Assembly (NCBI GenBank): GCA_964474415.1
Contig: CAYYSO010000002.1
Location: forward strand, 1 to 57,518
DNA: 57,518 bases
Reading direction: 5' to 3'
From: Methylomarinum sp964474415
GTDB taxonomy: Bacteria > Pseudomonadota > Gammaproteobacteria > Methylococcales > Methylomonadaceae
Positions 53,106 through 57,518 of the stretch are shown here, piece after piece; within the stretch, counting starts at the first letter, position 1; every line of letters begins with the position of its first letter. A program made the translations under genes and the position numbers. The notes under the pieces were generated by a model. The model saw only the letters and a list, made by a program, of their open reading frames with translations, was not told where the DNA came from and searched no databases.

Positions 53106-53147
53106 GTCAAGTTTAACGTCCCAGTTTAGCTAAAGAGGTTATTCTCA

Positions 53148-53783
53148 GTGACAAACATTACCTCCCGAAAATCTGTAATGACTCTTTTTTCTTCACCTAC
53201 CTGCGCAATGAGCCATTGCGCCCGGCTTGTACTCCATGAAAAAGGAGTCACAGCCGACATAGAATATTTTGATGCATCTGAGCCACCGGAAGACCTGCTG
53301 GAACTAAACCCTAACGGAACCTCCCCAACGTTAATTGAACGTGACCTGGTTCTGTACGACTCTCGCGTTATCATGGAATATTTGGATGAACGATTCCCGC
53401 ATCCGCCATTACATCAAATGGATCCCGTTTCCCGTGCCAATGCCAGGATGCTGATAAAACGGATAGACCAGGACTGGTATCAGTTACTGGATGAAATCCA
53501 GAATTCAGGTGAAAAAAAATCCGCCCGTGCAAAAAAAATGCTTAAGGAGAGTTTATTAGCAGCCGCGCCAGTATTTGATGCAGCCCCTTACTTCATGAGT
53601 GAAGAATATTCTCTGATAGACTGTGCAATAGCACCATTACTATGGCGTTTACACAGTGTCGGTATTGATTTTGCTACTCTGGGCAAAGGTATAACTGCCT
53701 ATGCTAATCGCCTGTTTTCAAGAAAAGCTTTTCAGGACAGTTTAAGCAGTCTCGAAAAAGAAATGGTTCAACCAAGCAAATGA
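53148..53783 (+). CDS. sspA: Stringent starvation protein A (GTG start)
   Basis: The 211-residue GST-fold protein begins with RKSVMTLFSSPTC and contains VIMEYLDERFPHPPLHQMDP and LIDCAIAPLLWRL, as in SspA. SspA binds RNA polymerase and affects stress and starvation transcription in E. coli. GTG at 53148 follows AAAGAGG and gives the family-length N-terminus. Its stop overlaps sspB as ATGA. Confidence 0.93.
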   Translation: MTNITSRKSVMTLFSSPTCAMSHCARLVLHEKGVTADIEYFDASEPPEDLLELNPNGTSPTLIERDLVLYDSRVIMEYLDERFPHPPLHQMDPVSRANARMLIKRIDQDWYQLLDEIQNSGEKKSARAKKMLKESLLAAAPVFDAAPYFMSEEYSLIDCAIAPLLWRLHSVGIDFATLGKGITAYANRLFSRKAFQDSLSSLEKEMVQPSK

Positions 53784-54169
53784 CCTCGTTAAAACCCTAT
53801 TTAATCCGTTCTATTTATGAATGGATCCTTGATAACAGCCTGACCCCACATCTACTGGTGAATGCAGAAGACAGCAGTGCTATATTACCCGAAGACCTTA
53901 TCGAAGACGGAAAGATTGTTTTAAATATCAGGCCTGAAGCAATTCAGGGCTTAACATTAGGCAATGAAGAAATACAATTCAATGCCCGTTTTTCCGGCAA
54001 AGCCATGCATATCGTTATGCCTGTCAAGGATGTCTTGGCAATATATGCTAAAGAAAACGGCAAGGGCATGATCTTCGATCAAGAAGAGCATGACGATGAA
54101 CTCCCCCCCCCTCCTACGCCGCCAGAAAAAAAAGTACGTCAAAAACCGCAGCTGCGTATAGTTAAATAA
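53780..54169 (+). CDS. sspB: ClpXP adaptor SspB, with a C9 tract in its linker
   Basis: The 129-residue protein has the SspB substrate-binding domain (about 1-97: LKPYLIRSIYEWILDNSLTP; PHLLVNAED; NEEIQFNARFSGK), an acidic and Pro-rich linker (about 98-123) and the C-terminal ClpX-docking motif LRIVK. SspB delivers ssrA-tagged proteins to ClpXP. A nine-C run at 54103-54111 encodes the Pro stretch in codons 108-110; a slip there would remove the docking tail while leaving the substrate domain. Confidence 0.94.
   Translation: MTSLKPYLIRSIYEWILDNSLTPHLLVNAEDSSAILPEDLIEDGKIVLNIRPEAIQGLTLGNEEIQFNARFSGKAMHIVMPVKDVLAIYAKENGKGMIFDQEEHDDELPPPPTPPEKKVRQKPQLRIVK
54103..54111. repeat. Nine-base homopolymer inside sspB
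   Basis: A run of nine C, bounded by T on both sides, lies within the linker codons of sspB. Confidence 0.97.
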
Positions 54170-54339
54170 AAATGCCATTATTCAACGCACTTAGTGTTAA
54201 GAATGCAGGCCATTGATTTATCAAGACGGGCGAATACATAAACCACATGGATGTGGTGTGTGCCGCTACCGAGTCCTGCCATCACTAAATCATCATCGTA
54301 GTTCAAAATTCGGCAATAGGATACAGAAGCAAATATCTG

Positions 54340-54363
54340 TGCTGACTCAAGCTTGAGTCAGCA
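54340..54363. repeat. Perfect 24-bp palindrome with no spacer
   Basis: TGCTGACTCAAG is followed at once by its inverse complement CTTGAGTCAGCA, centred between positions 54351 and 54352. It lies between the convergent sspB and DUF1820 genes. With no loop it looks more like a protein-binding dyad than a terminator; there is no T-run. A smaller palindrome ACCACATGGATGTGGT lies at 54242-54257. Confidence 0.8.
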
Positions 54364-54417
54364 TCCGACATTACTCGACCATCCAACGGATGACCGATGT
54401 TATTTTATTCTCATTCC

Positions 54418-54747
54418 TTACCTTTTTTCTGGTGTATATAGCGGCGCTACATTACTTTTTGTCTCAGAAGCAGTTTTATTGGACATAATTTTAGCAATAC
54501 CACGCCGTTTCACCTGGTCGATTCTGACTATATCATGCATAGGAATAAATGAACGATTAACCCCTTCAAATTCTGCCCGTAATTTATCCTCAGAAGGGTC
54601 TACAACAATTGCGCTCTTTTCGCCGAATATAAAATCCTCGACAACCACAAATCCGTACATGTCCCCCTGATAAACACTTTTGGCATAAACTTCATAAACC
54701 TGCTCCCTGTTGATAAAGACAACTTTATAGATATATTTTTCTGACAT
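54418..54747 (-). CDS. DUF1820 family protein
   Basis: The 109-residue protein opens KYIYKVVFINREQVYEVYAK and contains GDMYGFVVVEDFIFGE and FIPMHDIVRIDQV, the pattern of the DUF1820 family of gammaproteobacteria. The function is unknown to me. It is convergent with sspB and divergent from the ytoQ-like gene 62 bases away. Confidence 0.85.
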   Translation of the reverse strand: MSEKYIYKVVFINREQVYEVYAKSVYQGDMYGFVVVEDFIFGEKSAIVVDPSEDKLRAEFEGVNRSFIPMHDIVRIDQVKRRGIAKIMSNKTASETKSNVAPLYTPEKR

Positions 54748-54809
54748 TCTGTTTTATATCCAGTTAAAATGAGCAATATTTTTAACGCCTATTATAAACC
54801 ACAAAACTC

Positions 54810-55250
54810 ATGTCATATACCATCTACCTTTCCGGTGAAATTCACACCGACTGGCGTGATCAAATACAACAGGGAATCATCGACAACCATCTTGACATTG
54901 AAATCCTGACAGCAATTACCGACCATGACAAAAGCGATAATGTCGGTGTTGATATTCTTGGGGAGGAAGAAAACAATTTCTGGAAAGATCACAAAGCGGC
55001 AAAAATTAACGCATTACGAACCAATAACTACATCAGCCGTTCTGATATTGTTATCGTCCGTTTCGGTGACAAGTACAAACAGTGGAATGCGGCTTTTGAT
55101 GCGGGTATTGCAACCGCTATGGGCATTCCAATTATTGTGATACATGCTCCTGAATTGACCCATCCTCTCAAGGAGGTTGATGCTACAGCACTTGCAGTGA
55201 CTGAAACGCCACAACAGGTTGTAGAAATACTGAAATACATATCTCAATAA
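54810..55250 (+). CDS. YtoQ family protein
   Basis: The 146-residue protein begins YTIYLSGEIHTDWRDQI and contains NYISRSDIVIVRFGDKYKQW and AFDAGIATAMGIPIIVIH, a nucleoside 2-deoxyribosyltransferase-like fold typical of YtoQ proteins. The substrate is not known. It stands alone, followed by a palindromic element. Confidence 0.85.
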   Translation: MSYTIYLSGEIHTDWRDQIQQGIIDNHLDIEILTAITDHDKSDNVGVDILGEEENNFWKDHKAAKINALRTNNYISRSDIVIVRFGDKYKQWNAAFDAGIATAMGIPIIVIHAPELTHPLKEVDATALAVTETPQQVVEILKYISQ

Positions 55251-55414
55251 GTAACTACTCAGCGTAATTAATTGAACGAAAAGTATTTAATATCAGTTGC
55301 TTGCGGAAGAAGTGTATGTGACATGGAGTCACATTCAAGCCTACATGGATGTATTCACGGCGTCTTCTGAAGTAAGTGACTGATATTAAATACATATATA
55401 CGCTGAATAGTTAC
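55251..55414. repeat. 164-base palindromic (MITE-like) element after the ytoQ-like gene
   Basis: The left part (55251-55311: GTAACTACTCAGCGTA, AAGTATTTAATATCAG, CGGAAGA) and right part (55362-55414: TCTTCTG, CTGATATTAAATAC, TACGCTGAATAGTTAC) are inverse complements with some gaps. The centre carries GACATGGAGTC and CATGGATGTATTCACGGC words. It begins right after the ytoQ-like stop codon. Confidence 0.8.
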
Positions 55415-55492
55415 CTCAATAATATCTTTTCAGCGTAAATCACATAAAAGATGCAGGGTATTAATTTATCAGGGCGCGTGCTATAAAAGCTG

Positions 55493-56602
55493 TTAACAGT
55501 TAAGTTCTACCAAGGTAATATCGTCGAACTGACTAACTCCTCCCCTAAATTCCCGTACAGTTTCACTGAGAAACCCTATGTCAGCCTGCGATACCAATAA
55601 TTCACTGATAATTTGTTCCAGTCGATTCTGCCCAAATTCCTTACCTTCGCTATTGACCACTTCTGTAATGCCGTCAGAATAAGCATAGACACGATCATTG
55701 ATTTCCACGTCTATAGTGGCAGTCGATTTAAATTCCTGCCTGACAATACCTAATGCCAACATGGTAGAAGTTATTTTTTGCCATAGTTTAGCCTTACGAT
55801 AAATTAAAACCTCAGGCATACCGCAATTCCATATTCGCAACAAACGTCTGCCTGGATTTAGTTCAATAAAAACAGCGCCTAAAAACAAGCCCGTGGGCAT
55901 TTTTTCTAACAATTGGCGATTGATTTCAGCAGCAATCTCTCGCAAAGATAGCCCTTTAGCGGTCATACTATAAAACACATCATAAACAATCGGTCCAGCT
56001 ACAGCTGCCATCAAGCCATGCCCCGTAAAATCCCCTAACATGATGTGCCGGGTTTTGTCCGGTCGATAAGCCGATAACAAAATATCACCAGAGGTTTTTT
56101 CCACCGGCGCCTCCAACTTTCTAAGCTGAGCCTCCTCAAAAGGTTTTGAAGCGCGCATTTTCAAAATAATATTTTCGATGGTCTCACGTTCATGAGTCAG
56201 AGCATTCTGTGCTTGATTAAACTTATCTTGCAATTCCAGAATACGTTGTCCTACTTGCAAACGTGCCCTCAATTCAGCATTGACAAACGGCTTGGTAATG
56301 TAATCATTAGCGCCGGCCTGCAATCCAGCAACAATATTGTGTGTACTGCGATGCACTGTTAGCAAAATACTATAGGGAGGGTTATTACTTGAATATTGAT
56401 GTACGCGCTGGCAAAGCTCAATCCCATCAAGCTTTGGCATCTCTCGATCCATCAATAATAATCGCGGGGCATCAGGTTTTTGCAAAATTTTCCAGGCTTG
56501 TTTCCCATCTTCCACAACAAGCGGATCATAGCCCCATCTACGGGTAATCGCCGCCAGCATGGTGCGGAAAGTAAGATCATCGTCAGCGATCAACAACTTC
56601 AT
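55493..56602 (-). CDS. Response regulator with SpoIIE-type PP2C phosphatase output
   Basis: The 369-residue protein has a receiver domain (about 1-120) with acidic pocket Asp8/Asp9, phospho-acceptor Asp in LLLMDREMPKLDG (near 52) and Lys in DYITKPF, a coiled-coil linker (about 120-155), and a SpoIIE/RsbU phosphatase domain (about 170-369) with GDFTGHGLMAAVAGP and AYSDGITEVVN. Such proteins dephosphorylate anti-anti-sigma STAS proteins. No STAS partner or histidine kinase lies beside it. The partner is therefore encoded elsewhere. Confidence 0.9.
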   Translation of the reverse strand: MKLLIADDDLTFRTMLAAITRRWGYDPLVVEDGKQAWKILQKPDAPRLLLMDREMPKLDGIELCQRVHQYSSNNPPYSILLTVHRSTHNIVAGLQAGANDYITKPFVNAELRARLQVGQRILELQDKFNQAQNALTHERETIENIILKMRASKPFEEAQLRKLEAPVEKTSGDILLSAYRPDKTRHIMLGDFTGHGLMAAVAGPIVYDVFYSMTAKGLSLREIAAEINRQLLEKMPTGLFLGAVFIELNPGRRLLRIWNCGMPEVLIYRKAKLWQKITSTMLALGIVRQEFKSTATIDVEINDRVYAYSDGITEVVNSEGKEFGQNRLEQIISELLVSQADIGFLSETVREFRGGVSQFDDITLVELNC

Positions 56603-56880
56603 AAGAATATTCCTTTTATTATTGATTTTAATTCAGAAAAGTTTTTTGGTTTACCAATATAAATCAACAAACCAGTAATTAAACCAATTTTGCCAAAAGC
56701 GACTTTAGCATTAGCAATCTGCTTTAGTTATTGAGAAACCGCCTTATACAGAATTACAAATCCCCCTTGATAACCCGACTATGCAGTCGATCCATAGAGG
56801 CAATAAAACCAGATGCAGAAGGAAACAGAACAATTGATCTCGGATAGTATGCTAATTTTTAAAAACCTTACAATTATAGA

Positions 56881-57021
56881 CTACCAGCCCGAATTTTCGT
56901 CATCATAACTTCTGAACTTGAAGTCCTTTGGAACTTTCGGTTTTTTAGCTGTTCTGAGTAGAATGAAAACGCCCCCAAACACCAAAATCACTGCCAACAA
57001 TAGAAAGAAAATCAATTGCAT
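56881..57021 (-). CDS. Small single-pass membrane protein
   Basis: From the ATG at 57021, preceded by AAGG, this gives a 46-residue protein: a membrane helix (MQLIFFLLLAVILVFGGVFI and on to about residue 22), then a basic stretch and an acidic C-terminus (FRSYDDENSGW). An upstream ATG at 57096 is possible but has a poor fit. I do not recognise a family. The gap 56603-56880 upstream of the response regulator holds nothing I can support. Confidence 0.6.
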   Translation of the reverse strand: MQLIFFLLLAVILVFGGVFILLRTAKKPKVPKDFKFRSYDDENSGW

Positions 57022-57166
57022 TGTATCGCCTTGAGTAAGCTTCCAAAATACACTAGTCATCATCTGGCTTATTAGCAAGTTACTTCTGTTGACCATAAAC
57101 CATCAGGCAATGCCACTTTGGAAAGTGATAAAATAGCCTGCATTTTCGTTAATCATACAAACACAC

Positions 57167-57518
57167 ATGAAACAAGTCGAACTCCTTTCGCCGGCCGGCA
57201 CTCTACGCAACATGCGTTATGCCTTTGCTTTCGGCGCTGATGCTGTCTACGCAGGCCAGCCCCGTTACAGCCTTCGGGTACGCAACAATGATTTTCTGGA
57301 ACAAAACCTGGCTAAAGGAATAGAGGAAGCTCATCAACTGGGCAAGAAATTCTTTCTCGCTGCCAATGTAATCCCACATAATGCTAAAATCAAAACCTTC
57401 ATGGCTGACATGGAACCCATTATCGCCATGAAACCGGATGCACTCATCATGGCCGATCCCGGACTGATTATGATGACCCGTGAACAATGGCCGCAGATGC
57501 CCATCCATTTATCGGTAC
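57167..57518 (+). CDS. trhP: U32-family protein TrhP/YegQ, N-terminal part (runs off the window)
   Basis: The visible 117 codons match YegQ closely: ELLSPAGTLRNMRYAFAFGA, DAVYAGQPRYSLRVRNN, EAHQLGKKFF, NVIPHNAKIKTF and PDALIMADPGLIMM. In E. coli this peptidase-U32-like protein takes part in tRNA wobble uridine hydroxylation (ho5U). The sequence ends before the region with the conserved cysteines. ATG at 57167 starts the family block directly. Confidence 0.93.
   Translation, partial: MKQVELLSPAGTLRNMRYAFAFGADAVYAGQPRYSLRVRNNDFLEQNLAKGIEEAHQLGKKFFLAANVIPHNAKIKTFMADMEPIIAMKPDALIMADPGLIMMTREQWPQMPIHLSV

Noticed and set aside
56603..56880. A 40-odd codon minus-strand open stretch ending at the response-regulator start, and a SpoIIE partner gene expected in this spot.
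   Set aside because: There is no start codon with a ribosome binding site, and the translation does not resemble a STAS or anti-sigma protein.

Overview
The window looks like chromosome of a moderately AT-rich gammaproteobacterium. The lpt-rpoN-hpf-rapZ block, the mla-murA-his block, minCDE and petABC-sspAB all have gammaproteobacterial content and order. A methanotroph-type lineage (Methylococcales) is my guess from overall flavour and the many short palindromic repeats; no marker gene in the window proves it. Layout: thiC 5' end with a TPP riboswitch (minus); pitA behind a Pho box; minC-minD-minE plus a small winged-helix gene; then a long minus-strand envelope and regulation operon read caxA-kdsD-kdsC-lptC-lptA-lptB-rpoN-hpf-rapZ-mgtE, in which ptsN is missing between hpf and rapZ. 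On the plus strand follow mlaF-mlaE-mlaD-mlaB (no mlaC), murA, hisG (short form), hisD, hisC and a membrane Ser/Thr kinase. Roughly 23.0-48.6 kb is a complete type VI secretion system (T6SS) locus, almost all on the minus strand: tagH/fha, tssK, tssL (OmpA-fused), tssM, a tagF-pppA fusion, tssA, tssB, tssC, hcp, tagJ, tssE, tssF, tssG, clpV, a decayed Uma2-type gene, an unrecognised small protein that may be an effector, vgrG, a conserved hypothetical and a PAAR protein; tssJ is divergent on the plus strand. Kinase, PP2C phosphatase and FHA protein together suggest post-translational control by threonine phosphorylation. From 48.6 to 50.3 kb lies a graveyard of decayed IS3-family transposase and palindromic elements. 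Then come petABC (cytochrome bc1), sspAB, a DUF1820 gene, a ytoQ-like gene, a response-regulator/SpoIIE-type phosphatase, a tiny membrane protein and the 5' end of a U32-family (trhP/yegQ) gene. The least expected signals are two nine-base C/G homopolymers placed where slippage would matter (inside tssK, and inside the sspB linker before its ClpX-docking tail), a heptanucleotide tandem repeat upstream of rapZ, several different palindromic elements between genes including inside the T6SS operon, the vgrG-linked orphan protein and the Uma2 relic.
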